A DNA stretch of 64,000 nucleotides from Pyrobaculum arsenaticum DSM 13514 (GTDB lineage: Archaea; Thermoproteota; Thermoprotei; Thermoproteales; Thermoproteaceae): contig NC_009376.1 in NCBI RefSeq assembly GCF_000016385.1, positions 1,426,001 through 1,490,000 on the forward strand, in the 5' to 3' direction. Numbering within the stretch: position 1 is the stretch's first letter; the number at the start of each line of letters is the position of its first letter. The notes beneath the pieces are model-generated. The model did no database searches. It saw only the letters and a list, made by a program, of their open reading frames with translations, and had not been told where the DNA came from. The position numbers and the translations under genes are program-made. Of the stretch, positions 52,550 through 61,302 are shown in pieces.

Positions 52550-53142
52550 TCGACGTCATCGAGATTTTAAAGATCGTACTACAGGCATACGACCTCTTTA
52601 AAGATGTCTATAGACGTCTCACGCGGCGCCACGGCAAAAAGCAGCCAATAGGATACCTCATTGAGCAAGCTAAACGTGGGAAATGCCTTTCACAAAACGA
52701 TAACTTTCACGTCCGCGGCGAGGTATTAGAAGTCTATAAAGCCGTAGAGCCGCTTCTTGATAGCGTCAGGAATAAATGCGTTTACGCGGCTATGTACTTG
52801 TATTTAATCTACGCTAGGCTTGTCGGAGGCTTTGAATGTAAGGCGGCGCTGGAGAAGATAAGGGAGAAAATACCGAGAGGTTGTCTTAACGGTCTAAACA
52901 GCGCGGAGTGTATAATCGCGAACTACCTCCTCACGAATAAGGTCACTAGGGAGATGAAGCTATTGGCTAGGCTTACTAACATCTACGGCAAAATAGCTAA
53001 ATACATGCTGGGAGGCGTGTTACCTCAGGAATGTGCGGAGGACTTAAAAGAGCTCATAGAGAAGATGCCCGAGAGGCACAGGCTATCGTTGAATGTGCCC
53101 CCGATTCGGGAGGGGGTCAAAGACTTCGCCAAGTTCGCCTAG
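52546..53142 (+). CDS. Partner protein of the PIWI-like gene, 198 aa
   Basis: Starts MIDVIEILKIVLQAYDLFKD and is all-helical, with seven cysteines, including KCLSQ, KCVYAAMYLYLIYA, ECKAAL, GCLNGL and ECIIAN. One helix (YAAMYLYLIYARLVGG) is hydrophobic and could be membrane-associated. It overlaps the PIWI-like gene by 4 nt, implying coupled expression. By analogy with short-Ago associated effectors it may be the effector or adaptor, but no homology is claimed. Confidence 0.6.
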   Translation: MIDVIEILKIVLQAYDLFKDVYRRLTRRHGKKQPIGYLIEQAKRGKCLSQNDNFHVRGEVLEVYKAVEPLLDSVRNKCVYAAMYLYLIYARLVGGFECKAALEKIREKIPRGCLNGLNSAECIIANYLLTNKVTREMKLLARLTNIYGKIAKYMLGGVLPQECAEDLKELIEKMPERHRLSLNVPPIREGVKDFAKFA

Positions 53143-53329
53143 GTTTGAGTCGCCAAATTCGGGCTCGAAGGAGTGAATCAGTAGCCTTAGGTATATATGA
53201 AACCGGATCTGATGACATGGCGTATTATTGAGCTCGTTTTAAGCCATGAGCTTGCCGCCGACACTTCCCGTCGCCGATGATCTCGCATTAAGATCTATAT
53301 CAAGGGCCGGGTTCATGAGTGGATCTTGA

Positions 53330-53602
53330 CCGCTTCATCGACGCCGCCCTTGACGCCGTTATGAAGAGCGGGGGCCGAGGTCGTGATCCCAGCCCCGCTT
53401 CGCAACGCCCTCATCAAGATCGCCAAGAGGGTGCCCCACCGCGCGATCTCCTACAAGGAGAGAGGGAGAGGCTGGGTCACGGTCAAGAAGAGGTTCGTGG
53501 AGGACTCCTCGGCGTGATAGCCGAGGACCTGCGCCGGGACGACCAGGAAGCGCTTAGAGTAGCCGTAAGCTCTGCTATGTCATTTCTAGATGCCGAGACA
53601 TG
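53330..53602 (+). pseudogene. Decayed gene, same family as 42600-42921
   Basis: Reads FIDAALDAVMKSGG, then in another frame EVVIPAPLRNALIKIAKRVP and ISYKERGRGWVTVKKRFVED, and back in frame VIAEDLRRDDQEALRVAVSS to a TGA at 53600-53602. Two frame changes make it non-functional. From 53143 to 53330 and 53603 to 53844 nothing convincing was seen. Confidence 0.42.
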
Positions 53603-53844
53603 ACGCAAGCCGGCCTCAAGCCGCAACGCCGGAGAAGCGCGCCATTAGGCGAGGAGACTCGTCGAGGAGTACGCAGGTCAGTTTCGACTAGCCCCGGGAG
53701 TCAATGGTCGAAGCGCCTCCGGTTGTAAAGCCGCTGAGTCGAAGCGCAAAACACGACGGATAGGGTGGAGCGAGCCCCAGCGCTGTCGGGGGCTGGGGCG
53801 TTAAGGAGCGGCGCTTAGGGATTGGGTGAGAAGACCGGCGTGGT

Positions 53845-53953
53845 GCGGCGGCCGGGATTTGAACCCGGGATCAACGGCTTGGCAGGCCGCCATCCCTAGT
53901 CGGCCCCCTTCATCCTTCTCCGGGGTCCTTAAACCAGGCTAGACTACCGCCGC
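53845..53953 (-). tRNA. tRNA-Gly(GCC) with a non-canonical intron
   Basis: The minus strand gives GCGGCGG/CCGCCGC acceptor arms, a T arm with GTTCAAAT, and an anticodon loop CTGCCAA (anticodon GCC) closed by GCGGC/GCCGT. The D arm and anticodon stem are separated by about 33 extra bases, which must be an intron at about position 24-26, outside the anticodon loop, as known for Thermoproteales. The CCA end is not encoded. It marks the end of the accessory region. Confidence 0.85.
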
Positions 53954-54005
53954 TCATGTGTTTTTGTGAACTGAGTAGTTTTTAAATTTATGGGTGTGTC
54001 TTGGG

Positions 54006-54701
54006 GTGCTTCGTAGGGCGCTTCTGGCGTCGGCGGCTGGGGCGGCCCTGCTGGGGGTGGTGGGGGTGGGGTTGGTGCGGCGAGTTGTTACTGTGCTGGA
54101 TCTGGGGCTGGGCAAGCGGGTTCTGCACTTGACTGACTTACACATCCACGGCTTGGCACATCTCAATCTGCCGGACTACGACCTGTTGCTTATAGGTGGG
54201 GATACGTACGATAGGTTGACTCCTAGTGCGGAGGTTGTGGTGGGGGTGCTGGGCGGGCTGAGGGGGCCTAAGGTGGCTGTTTTGGGGAACCACGAGTATT
54301 GGGACCGGAGGAGGATCACGCTTGGGGAGGGCATTAGGGCGCTGGAGGAGGCGGGGGTGCACGTTTTGCGGGACGACTGGGTCCAAATCGGCGGGCTCAG
54401 GATCTTCGGGCTGGACTGGCGGGAGGATCCGAGGGACTACCCGCCTGTCAAGGATGCCGACATTGTGCTGGTGCATTCGCCGGATGCCTTCCAGAGCGCG
54501 GTTGGGGGGCTCTACCTGGCGGGGCATACCCACGGGGGGCAGTTCTGCCTGCCTGGGGGGATTCCCGTGGCGACGAACAGCTTCTTTGGCTACGCTAGGG
54601 GGCTCTACAAGAGGGGGGATGCCGTCATGTACGTCTCGGGGGGCGCCGGCGAGATGTTGCCGAGGGTGTTCTGCGACAGGGAGGTGGTGTTGGTGAAGTG
54701 A
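54006..54701 (+). CDS. Metallophosphoesterase
   Basis: 231 aa with the calcineurin-type motifs LTDLHIHG, IGGDTYDRL, LGNHEYWDRR and AGHTHGGQF, which bind two metal ions. The N-terminus is a membrane helix or signal, as in YkuE-type phosphoesterases, so it acts at the cell surface. GTG 54006 is 25 bp after TTTAAA (53981-53986); the frame also opens at GTG 53994. Substrate unknown. Confidence 0.88.
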   Translation: MLRRALLASAAGAALLGVVGVGLVRRVVTVLDLGLGKRVLHLTDLHIHGLAHLNLPDYDLLLIGGDTYDRLTPSAEVVVGVLGGLRGPKVAVLGNHEYWDRRRITLGEGIRALEEAGVHVLRDDWVQIGGLRIFGLDWREDPRDYPPVKDADIVLVHSPDAFQSAVGGLYLAGHTHGGQFCLPGGIPVATNSFFGYARGLYKRGDAVMYVSGGAGEMLPRVFCDREVVLVK

Positions 54702-54743
54702 GGTGTTTCCAAAAAGTTTAAATATTTCCATTTTGGTGTATTT

Positions 54744-54971
54744 GTGGAAATTGTGGAGGTGGACGGCTCTGGGAGGATCTATCTACCTGCGGAGATTAGG
54801 AGGCGGATCGGGGCTCGGCGTTTTAGGGTGAGGGTGGTGGAGGGGGGCATTTTGCTGGAGCCTGTGGACGACGTGGATAGGTACTACGGCAAGTTCGGGC
54901 CCGCCAAATACAGAACTCTGGAGGAGATGGAGGAGGCTGTGAGGGATGCGTCGCAGGTGGATCTACGTTGA
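54744..54971 (+). CDS. vapB: VapB-type antitoxin (AbrB/SpoVT fold)
   Basis: 75 aa from a GTG, TATA-like TTTAAATA at about 54717-54724. The swapped-hairpin DNA-binding domain reads VDGSGRIYLPAEIRRRIGAR, with a C-terminal tail that should bind the toxin (YRTLEEMEEAV). It overlaps the PIN toxin gene by 26 nt; AbrB antitoxins typically repress their own operon. Confidence 0.88.
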   Translation: MEIVEVDGSGRIYLPAEIRRRIGARRFRVRVVEGGILLEPVDDVDRYYGKFGPAKYRTLEEMEEAVRDASQVDLR

Positions 54972-55320
54972 TGTCAATGTCCTGTACTACTTCTTCACGG
55001 CGCATCCCGAGTACGGGGAGGGCTCCCGGGAGCTGATTAAGAAGTACGTGGGGAGGCTGGCCACCTCTGCCCTCACCGCTTGGCTTCTCTACGTCTTGAC
55101 TCGCGAGGAGGGGGTGGTGGAGGCTGTGGGGGAGTTGGCGACGCTGCTGCCGCTGGACGCCGAGGTTTTGGGCAGGGCCAGGAGGCTGTCGAGGCCGAGG
55201 GACTTCGAGGACAGGGTGCACCTCGCCACCATGCAGGTCTACGGGGTGGACACTATATTGTCCAACGACGCGGACTTCGACGAGGCGGGCGTGCAGAGGA
55301 TTGCGCCTAGGCGGAAGTAG
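54946..55320 (+). CDS. vapC: VapC-type toxin (PIN domain)
   Basis: 124 aa PIN ribonuclease: Asp9 in IYVDVNVLYYFF, acidic residues in RDFEDRVHLATMQVYG and the last site in TILSNDADFDEAG. It is presumed to cut RNA, kept in check by the coupled VapB antitoxin. Gene order and overlap are standard for VapBC. Confidence 0.9.
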   Translation: MRRRWIYVDVNVLYYFFTAHPEYGEGSRELIKKYVGRLATSALTAWLLYVLTREEGVVEAVGELATLLPLDAEVLGRARRLSRPRDFEDRVHLATMQVYGVDTILSNDADFDEAGVQRIAPRRK

Positions 55321-55499
55321 CGTCCACGGCGCTGACCGGGGGCCGCCCAAGAAGCAAGACGCACCGACGGCCTTTAGGGGGCTCTCAGATAGAGATCGCG
55401 CTGGAGGCCCGGAGGACGGGCGCCTCCCGGCTACGCCCTCGTGTGGCGTGGCCTGCATCCTCGGAGGGCTGCCTCGGCGGAGGAGGTGCTCGCGGTCAG

Positions 55500-55985
55500 T
55501 AGCTGTACACCAACACGTCTTCGCGTATTTCTCCCCTCTTCTCCAATCCAAGTCCCTGTCGATATGGGCACCGCTTCCTTCCCAAATGGCCTCCACCACC
55601 TCAGCCTTCGCTAACAACATGCCAATGTCTTCAACTTTGGGTCTAATCTTGGCCTCTATGGCATAGACCCGCTTATCTGCTTCAACCAAGAGACCTATCC
55701 ACGTTGTCCACATTAGCGTTCCTCGTCCGCCGCAGAACGGCCTCTCCCCCGAATCTTTATCTCCTCCTTTAGGTCGTCCCAGACGTATCTGCTGAACTGT
55801 GCCTCGGCGGAGGCGCGCTGGACCTCCTCGATTTGGGCAAACCGCCTGCTCGCCTCATCCCAACGGCTTTCGTAATCCTCTAAACTTCTTCCACGACTCG
55901 AAGCCTCCAGACGTTTTTGCTCCTCCCACCTGCGGGAGTTCTCCCCCCACTTTCTCAGTTTTCTTCCCATCTCGTTGTTCTCTTC
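55500..55985 (-). pseudogene. Decayed coiled-coil/nuclease-fold gene (DUF3782-like)
   Basis: In the 5' part frames read RWEED/RRWEEQKRLE-type repeats (55713-55985), then after a stop and frameshift near 55713 LLVEADKRVYAIEAKIRPKV, EDIGMLLAKAEVVEAIWEG (E-A-K active-site motif) and RGEKYAKTCWCTATD to a stop near 55500. This is the same general type as the intact gene at 39125-40012. The stretches 55321-55499 and 55986-56214 hold only further eroded traces of it. Confidence 0.6.
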
Positions 55986-56214
55986 CTAGCGTTGTTGTCT
56001 TCCTCCCAGCGCCCAGGTCGATGAATTTATTGAAGTCGTCTCCTTAAGCTCGGCGAGCACCTAGCCCAGACCCAATAGCCCCGCCGCCGCGTAGCGAAAC
56101 TCCGCATCCTCCTCCAACGCAAACCGCCTCTCCGCGGATGGGGGCGCAGTTTTTTCTTGGGGGTGAGTTATGAAGGTGGTGCTGGGCCGCGGCTAGTGGG
56201 TGGTTGAAAACTGG

Positions 56215-56289
56215 CGGGCCCGGTGGGATTCGAACCCACGACCTACGGCTCCGGAGGCCGCCGCTCTGTCCAGGCTGAGCTACGGGCCC
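56215..56289 (-). tRNA. tRNA-Arg(CCG)
   Basis: 75-nt minus-strand gene with GGGCCCG/CGGGCCC acceptor arms, TTCGAAT T loop and the anticodon loop CTCCGGA (anticodon CCG). No intron and no encoded CCA. It is 52 bp from tRNA-Val. Confidence 0.88.
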
Positions 56290-56339
56290 CTGTGTTTTAC
56301 TGGGTGTGTTTTTAAGCTTGTGGGCCGCTGGTTGGGAGA

Positions 56340-56433
<94 letters not shown>

Positions 56434-56581
56434 TTTACAATAGTTCGGAGGTGTTTTTAAGCTTTGTCCCCGCCCGCCGCCTCCGCGCCACATAGGGCTC
56501 TGCGCGGCGCCCGCGGAGGCTGGGCTACTGCCCGGAAAGGTGTTGTGAGGGTCTGCGTGGGTGCTGTGAGAAGGAAGCTGG

Positions 56582-56655
56582 CGGGCCCGGTGGGATTCGA
56601 ACCCACGACCTACGGGTTAAGAGCCCGCCGCTCTACCAGGCTGAGCTACGGGCCC
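56582..56655 (-). tRNA. tRNA-Lys(CTT)
   Basis: 74-nt minus-strand gene with GGGCCCG/CGGGCCC acceptor, T loop TTCGAAT and anticodon loop CTCTTAA (anticodon CTT). No intron or CCA encoded. Body sequence is very similar to the tRNA-Arg gene 300 bp away, suggesting local duplication. Confidence 0.9.
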
Positions 56656-56687
56656 TGGTTGGAAAAAAGAGGCGGTTTTAAAAACTT

Positions 56688-57701
56688 TTAGAGGGCGGGC
56701 AACGCGGCGAGGAATCTCAGCCTCTTGGGTATGGGTGGATGGGAGGATAGTAGCTCCTCGAGCCAGGAGGTGCGCTCGTTCATGAGGAGGCGGATCTGGT
56801 CTGCGAATGGGCTGGCGGCGGCCTCGACGAGGGCGTATATGAATAGGGCTTTGAAGCCGGAGGTCTTGGGCGCGGCTTGTAGCTCTTCTGGGGCGTTTTT
56901 ATAATACTGGTGTATCTTGGCGAGGGCTGACATCATCGCCTCTTTCCCCGCGGCGCGGGCGCCGTGCATGTCGGCGTAGTACTCCCGGAGCCTGCTAAAG
57001 GCCATGACCAGGAGCTGGATTATGAAGGACACGACTATCATAACGACGCCGTATGCAACGGCCAGGAGCCCGGGCCTCTCCCTGTTGGCTAGGCCGATGG
57101 CTATGGCGGCGGCTCCGGTGTAGTAGGCCAGCGATGGGAGGATCCCCAGGGCTGACATGACCTCGTTGTCGCGGTTGGCGTGGTGGCCCAGCTCGTGGCC
57201 TATCACGGCCCTCAGCTCGTCTTGGTTTGCGATTTTCAGTAGCCCCGTCGTAACCGCCACGTATCGGCCGGAGAGGAAGTTGCCGTAGGCGAAGGCGTTG
57301 GGCGGCCCGTCCACGACCACGGCCTTGGCCCTCACCCGCCTGCCTATCCTGGCGGCGACCTCATCGACGACGCCTTGTAGGTAGGGGTCGGGGCGCGGGG
57401 AGAAGGCGGCGTTTATGAGGAACGGCGCTACCAGGTACATAATAAACGCGGAGGTGGCCACGAGGGCTACGAACGCCAGTACGTAGTCCTTAATGCCGGT
57501 GGCGGCTTGGAACAGCAGGACTATGGGTAAGAGGAGGGGAGACAAGACGTAGTATGCGGTGAGGACTATTCCGGCAACGGCCAGCGCCATTAGCCCGTAG
57601 AAGCCGAGCTTCCACCGCCTAGTCCCTACGACTCGCGGTGCTAGGTATATAGACGCCCCCAGAACCGCTATATATACCAGCAGTACCTCCCCCACCCCCA
57701 T
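56688..57701 (-). CDS. htpX: HtpX-type M48 membrane metalloprotease
   Basis: 337 aa. Zinc site in VIGHELGHHANRDNEVM, third ligand in the region LREYYADMHGARAAG, and four membrane helices (two at the N-terminus, two after the zinc site). HtpX-like enzymes degrade misfolded membrane proteins. The larger size and HELGH motif separate it from the M48-like gene at 36.6 kb. Confidence 0.9.
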   Translation of the reverse strand: MGVGEVLLVYIAVLGASIYLAPRVVGTRRWKLGFYGLMALAVAGIVLTAYYVLSPLLLPIVLLFQAATGIKDYVLAFVALVATSAFIMYLVAPFLINAAFSPRPDPYLQGVVDEVAARIGRRVRAKAVVVDGPPNAFAYGNFLSGRYVAVTTGLLKIANQDELRAVIGHELGHHANRDNEVMSALGILPSLAYYTGAAAIAIGLANRERPGLLAVAYGVVMIVVSFIIQLLVMAFSRLREYYADMHGARAAGKEAMMSALAKIHQYYKNAPEELQAAPKTSGFKALFIYALVEAAASPFADQIRLLMNERTSWLEELLSSHPPIPKRLRFLAALPAL

Positions 57702-57778
57702 GTATAGTATATATGTTGTGTATATATTCTTTCCTATCTTAACCGTTCTTTATAAATAGCGATGTGTTTCTCCTCCAC

Positions 57779-57952
57779 ATGTCCAAGAAACAGAAGCTAA
57801 AGTTCTATGATATAAAGGCGAAGCAGGCGTTTGAGACTGATCAGTACGAGGTTGTGGAGAAGCAGACTGCGCGTGGGCCGATGATGTTTGCAGTGGCTAA
57901 GTCTCCGTACACAGGCATCAAAGTATACAGGTTGCTAGGCAAGAAGAAATAA
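57779..57952 (+). CDS. Small basic protein, possibly chromatin protein CC1
   Basis: 57 aa, MSKKQKLKFYDIKAKQAFET, then ARGPMMFAVAKSPYTGIKVY and a Lys-rich end. The leaderless ATG 57779 lies 26 bp after TTTATAAATA. Size and Lys-rich composition fit the small nucleic-acid-binding proteins of crenarchaea; my memory suggests CC1 of Pyrobaculum, but I cannot confirm it. The 3' UTR region faces the next gene. Confidence 0.6.
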   Translation: MSKKQKLKFYDIKAKQAFETDQYEVVEKQTARGPMMFAVAKSPYTGIKVYRLLGKKK

Positions 57953-58043
57953 CCACAAAACAACCCAATTTTTTCCTACCTTTTTTCGGCGGAGCTCTTT
58001 TCCCGCGGAGCAAATTGTTATATTTCTGTAGTGTGTTTGGCAT

Positions 58044-58715
58044 ATGCCGTTTTCGTACCAGGATATAACGATATCGTGGCTTGGACACGACTCGTTTAGG
58101 ATCGCTAGGGGCGGGGTCGTAGTATATGTCGACCCGTACCAGCTCCAGGTGGGGGAGCCTAAGGCGGATGTTGTCCTTGTCACGCATGAGCACTTCGACC
58201 ACTGCGACCCGCCCTCGATCCAGAGGGTGCTAAAGCCCTCGACTGTGGTAGTGGCGCCTGGTGTGGCCCGCCAGTGCGTGTCCAAGGCGGCGCGGAACAT
58301 TGTGGAGATCTCGCCAGGCGAGACGAGGGAGGTGGGGCCGTTGAGGGTCGTGGCGTATCCGGCCTACAACCTGAACAAGTTCAGGGACCCGGCTCGGGGG
58401 GTGGTGTTCCACCCCAGGGCCGACGGGAGGGTGGCTTACCTAATAGAATGGGGCAGAGTTAGGATCTTCCACGCCGGGGACTCGGACTTTGTCCCCGAGT
58501 TTAGGGAGGTGAGGGCGGACGTAGTGCTCGTGCCGGTTTCTGGTGTTTATGTAATGACGCCGCAGGAGGCGGCGGAGTTTGTAAATGCGGTTGTGCCGAA
58601 GGTGGCGATACCGATGCACTACGGGTCTATCGTCGCCTCTCGGAGGGAGGCCGAGGAGTTTAGGCGGCTGGTCAGGCCGGAGGTGCAAGTAGTGATTTTA
58701 GAACGGGAAATATAA
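58044..58715 (+). CDS. Metal-dependent hydrolase of the UPF0173/MBL-fold group
   Basis: 223 aa. The metallo-beta-lactamase fold is marked by LVTHEHFDHCDPPS (HxHxDH-type), then FHAGDSDFVPEF and IPMHYGS. The opening ITISWLGHDSFRI is typical of UPF0173 hydrolases. Substrate unknown. Its 3' end overlaps the convergent Pit-like gene by 44 nt. Confidence 0.87.
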   Translation: MPFSYQDITISWLGHDSFRIARGGVVVYVDPYQLQVGEPKADVVLVTHEHFDHCDPPSIQRVLKPSTVVVAPGVARQCVSKAARNIVEISPGETREVGPLRVVAYPAYNLNKFRDPARGVVFHPRADGRVAYLIEWGRVRIFHAGDSDFVPEFREVRADVVLVPVSGVYVMTPQEAAEFVNAVVPKVAIPMHYGSIVASRREAEEFRRLVRPEVQVVILEREI

Positions 58716-59439
58716 GGGAGGCGGCCACCGCTATTAATATCCCTAGGTAGGCCCTGGCGAATTTTTCCATTTTTATTACTCGTATCCGCTGGCTGTACGA
58801 GGCCACTAGCATGGCTGAGTAGGCGACTAGGGTGAATGATATGGGCGTTGCGAATACGGTGCCTATGAGCGCGGCTGTTGCTACTGTTAGGTTTATTGCC
58901 GCGGTAGTTCTAGGCCTCAGCGCGGCTATTTCTAGCACCCAGCGGGAGAGGCCCGCGCCGAAGTAAGTCCCAAGCACGACGGCGGCTGCGGTTGTGAGGG
59001 GGTTGTGGTCGAAGATGGCGATGTTGTTGTAGCCGAAGGCGTACATCACGATGAACAGGGACAGCGCGGATAGGGCGGTGCCCCCTCTTAGCAGTCTGCA
59101 TAGTGGATATGTTAGGACCGACGTGAGGGGCGACGCCATCCACAAGGCGAAGGCCTCGGGTCTTGGGGAGTGTATTGAGTAGCTGAGTACCGAGATTGGC
59201 AGACTTATTTTGGCTAGTGTGAGGAGGACGTAGAGCGTGGCCACGTAGAGGAACTCCGGCGCTCCTACACGTATTTGGCTCAGGGTGCTTGTGTACATGC
59301 CTAGAAGTTGCGCCGCCACGGCCACCGCCACTGCTCTTCTGGCCCCTATCCCTGTGCCCCAGGCGGTGGGACCGAGGAGTACTAGCGAATTGTTGTATAC
59401 TAATAGCGCTGTTAGTACGAATCCGTATATGTAATCCAT
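58672..59439 (-). CDS. Pit-like inorganic phosphate permease
   Basis: 255 aa with about eight membrane helices. The repeated Pit signature is present in diverged form: YNNSLVLLGPTAWGTGIGAR near the N-terminus and YNNIAIFDHNPLTTAAAVVL in the second half, in place of GANDxANA. It is shorter than most Pit proteins. The DUF47 partner gene directly upstream supports a phosphate uptake role. Confidence 0.72.
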   Translation of the reverse strand: MDYIYGFVLTALLVYNNSLVLLGPTAWGTGIGARRAVAVAVAAQLLGMYTSTLSQIRVGAPEFLYVATLYVLLTLAKISLPISVLSYSIHSPRPEAFALWMASPLTSVLTYPLCRLLRGGTALSALSLFIVMYAFGYNNIAIFDHNPLTTAAAVVLGTYFGAGLSRWVLEIAALRPRTTAAINLTVATAALIGTVFATPISFTLVAYSAMLVASYSQRIRVIKMEKFARAYLGILIAVAASLIFPVLKSLLAPPA

Positions 59440-60095
59440 TAGACGGAGGCGAATACCGTGGTTAGGTGGTATGCGGCGTCTTGTATGTTGTCGGCGATTT
59501 TGTCCGCCGTGTAGATCAGCGACACCACGTGGTTGAACTCCACCGCGTTGAGGCTGTAGGTGTAGACCTTGTCGAGGATGTTTTCCTTAATTTCGTCGAT
59601 TTCCTCTTCTAATGAGCTTATTATGCGGGCGTAGCGCCGTAGCTCATCCTCGTTGTTAGCCCTTGCCATGTTTTCTAGGTACTCCAGCATGGACTTTACG
59701 AGGTCCAGCATTTCCTTGATGCTTGTGGAGATAATTGCGTAGACGTTGTCGTTGGACCAGAGGTGGTAGCCTCTTCTTATCTCTTTTATTGCGAAGTATA
59801 TCATGTCGAGTATGTTATCGACGTTGTCTAGTAATACGAGGACTACGTTTGTAACGGTGGGCACCACAGCTCCTTGGACTACCTTGTCCACCAGCTCCCT
59901 CACAATCTCATCGCCTTCTCTCTCCAGGGCTGTGGCTTTTCTCACCGCCTCGTCGATGGCCAACCTGTCTAGATCGCGGCTAGACGAGACGTCTTGCAAC
60001 AGCTTAAGCGACTCGTGCGATAGGCGTATATGCTCAACTAACTTGTCTCTTATCTCCTCAAGCCCCGAGGAGAATAGCTTTTTGATGCGCTGCAC
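59439..60095 (-). CDS. DUF47/PhoU-like regulator of phosphate transport
   Basis: 218 aa all-helical protein, typical of the PhoU-like family that sits beside Pit permeases. The metal-binding acidic motif is visible as EREGDEIVRELVD and LDNVDNILDMIY. It overlaps the permease gene by 1 nt. Probably senses or limits phosphate uptake. Confidence 0.85.
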   Translation of the reverse strand: MQRIKKLFSSGLEEIRDKLVEHIRLSHESLKLLQDVSSSRDLDRLAIDEAVRKATALEREGDEIVRELVDKVVQGAVVPTVTNVVLVLLDNVDNILDMIYFAIKEIRRGYHLWSNDNVYAIISTSIKEMLDLVKSMLEYLENMARANNEDELRRYARIISSLEEEIDEIKENILDKVYTYSLNAVEFNHVVSLIYTADKIADNIQDAAYHLTTVFASV

Positions 60096-60126
60096 TCTAC
60101 AGTATCTCTTTTTGTGCTTATTAAAG

Positions 60127-61218
60127 CTAACGCTTGGCCCACCTTGCGAAGGCTTGTATGGGGACGTATACGAAGCGGAACTCGTCCCTCCACGTGGGCA
60201 TTATCCTCCCCCTTATGGGGATCTTGGCGCCGCAGAACTTGCAACGGTACTCGCCGCCCTTCTCCTCTAGGTTTATCTCCAAGATGTCGAAGCCCCTCCT
60301 CTTTATCACAACCCGCCCGCACTCGGGGCAGTAGGTGTGCTCGTACTTGTGGCCGGGGACATTGCCTACATAGGCAAACCTAGCCCCCTCTTTCTTGGCA
60401 ACCTCTACGTGCCTCTCCAGAGTCTCCACGGGCGTCAGGGGGAGGTCCAGCATCTTGTAGTCCGGGTGGAAGCGGAGGAAGTGTATCGGCACGTCGGGGC
60501 CCAGGATGTCTATTACCCTCCTCACGAGCCTCCTCGCCTTCTCCAAGTCGTCGCCGACGCGGGGCACCACGAGGTCGGTTACCTCCACCCAGATGCCATG
60601 CCTCTTCATCTCCTCCAGCGTCTGGAATACGGGCTCGGCGTCTGGGACGTATACGTACCTCCTCAAGAACTTCTCGTCGGCGTTGCCCTTGAAGTCCACC
60701 GTGGCGGCATCGAGGAACTTGCTGGCGTACTTCACCGCCTCGGGGGTCATGTAGCCGTTTGTCACAAAGGTGTTAAACAGCCCTCTAGCCCGGGCCAAGA
60801 CGCCGACGTCGTGGGCGAATTCGATGAATATTGTGGGCTCGTTGTAGGTGTAGGTGATGCCGTGGGCGCCGTAGCTCTCCGCGAGCTTCACCAAGAGCTC
60901 CGGCGTCACCTCAAAGCCCTCGGCCCTTCTCCGCTGGCTGATTTCAAAGTTTTGGCAGTATTGACACGCCCAGTTGCAGCCGAACGTGCTAAACGACAGC
61001 ACGAGGGCTCCTGGGTAGAAGTGTGTGAGGGGCTTTTTCTCGATGGGGTCCACCGCGATGGCGGAGATAAGCCCATACACGTCGAGCATTAGCCTCCCGC
61101 CTCTCACGGTCCGCACGCCGCAGAAGCCTGTCTGCTCCTCCTTTAGCTTACACATTCTGGCACATGCGAGGCACTCTACTCTGCCGTCTTCCAGCTTTCT
61201 GCTCAGAACCGCCTCCAC
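60127..61218 (-). CDS. amrS: AmmeMemoRadiSam-type radical SAM enzyme
   Basis: 363 aa. Radical SAM motif in FGCNWACQYCQNFEISQRR (C-x3-C-x2-C) and an N-terminal cysteine group CLACARMCKLKEEQTGFCGV, both characteristic of the AmrS group often found with AmmeMemo proteins; formerly labelled pyruvate-formate lyase activase-like. A C-terminal zinc ribbon (CPECGRV, CKFCGAKI) is added. The exact modification reaction is not known. It is not adjacent to Memo or AMMECR1 here. Confidence 0.85.
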   Translation of the reverse strand: MEAVLSRKLEDGRVECLACARMCKLKEEQTGFCGVRTVRGGRLMLDVYGLISAIAVDPIEKKPLTHFYPGALVLSFSTFGCNWACQYCQNFEISQRRRAEGFEVTPELLVKLAESYGAHGITYTYNEPTIFIEFAHDVGVLARARGLFNTFVTNGYMTPEAVKYASKFLDAATVDFKGNADEKFLRRYVYVPDAEPVFQTLEEMKRHGIWVEVTDLVVPRVGDDLEKARRLVRRVIDILGPDVPIHFLRFHPDYKMLDLPLTPVETLERHVEVAKKEGARFAYVGNVPGHKYEHTYCPECGRVVIKRRGFDILEINLEEKGGEYRCKFCGAKIPIRGRIMPTWRDEFRFVYVPIQAFARWAKR

Positions 61219-61302
61219 GGTTTTAGCTGGTCTTGGACATAAATCTTTATTTCTAGCACTGCTTTCTCGGAGCGAAAGCTTAAAAGCGTCCCCGTGCCTA
61301 GG

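Noticed and set aside
54823..55713. Minus-strand open frame of 296 codons
   Set aside because: Only its first 70 codons resemble a real protein (nuclease-fold remnant); the rest is antisense to vapC/vapB and Pro/Arg-rich, so it was reported as a pseudogene end rather than a gene.
60337..61092. Long open frame on the plus strand (251 codons)
   Set aside because: It is fully antisense to the radical SAM gene, rich in His/Val/Gly from complementing its codons, and has no motif or promoter.
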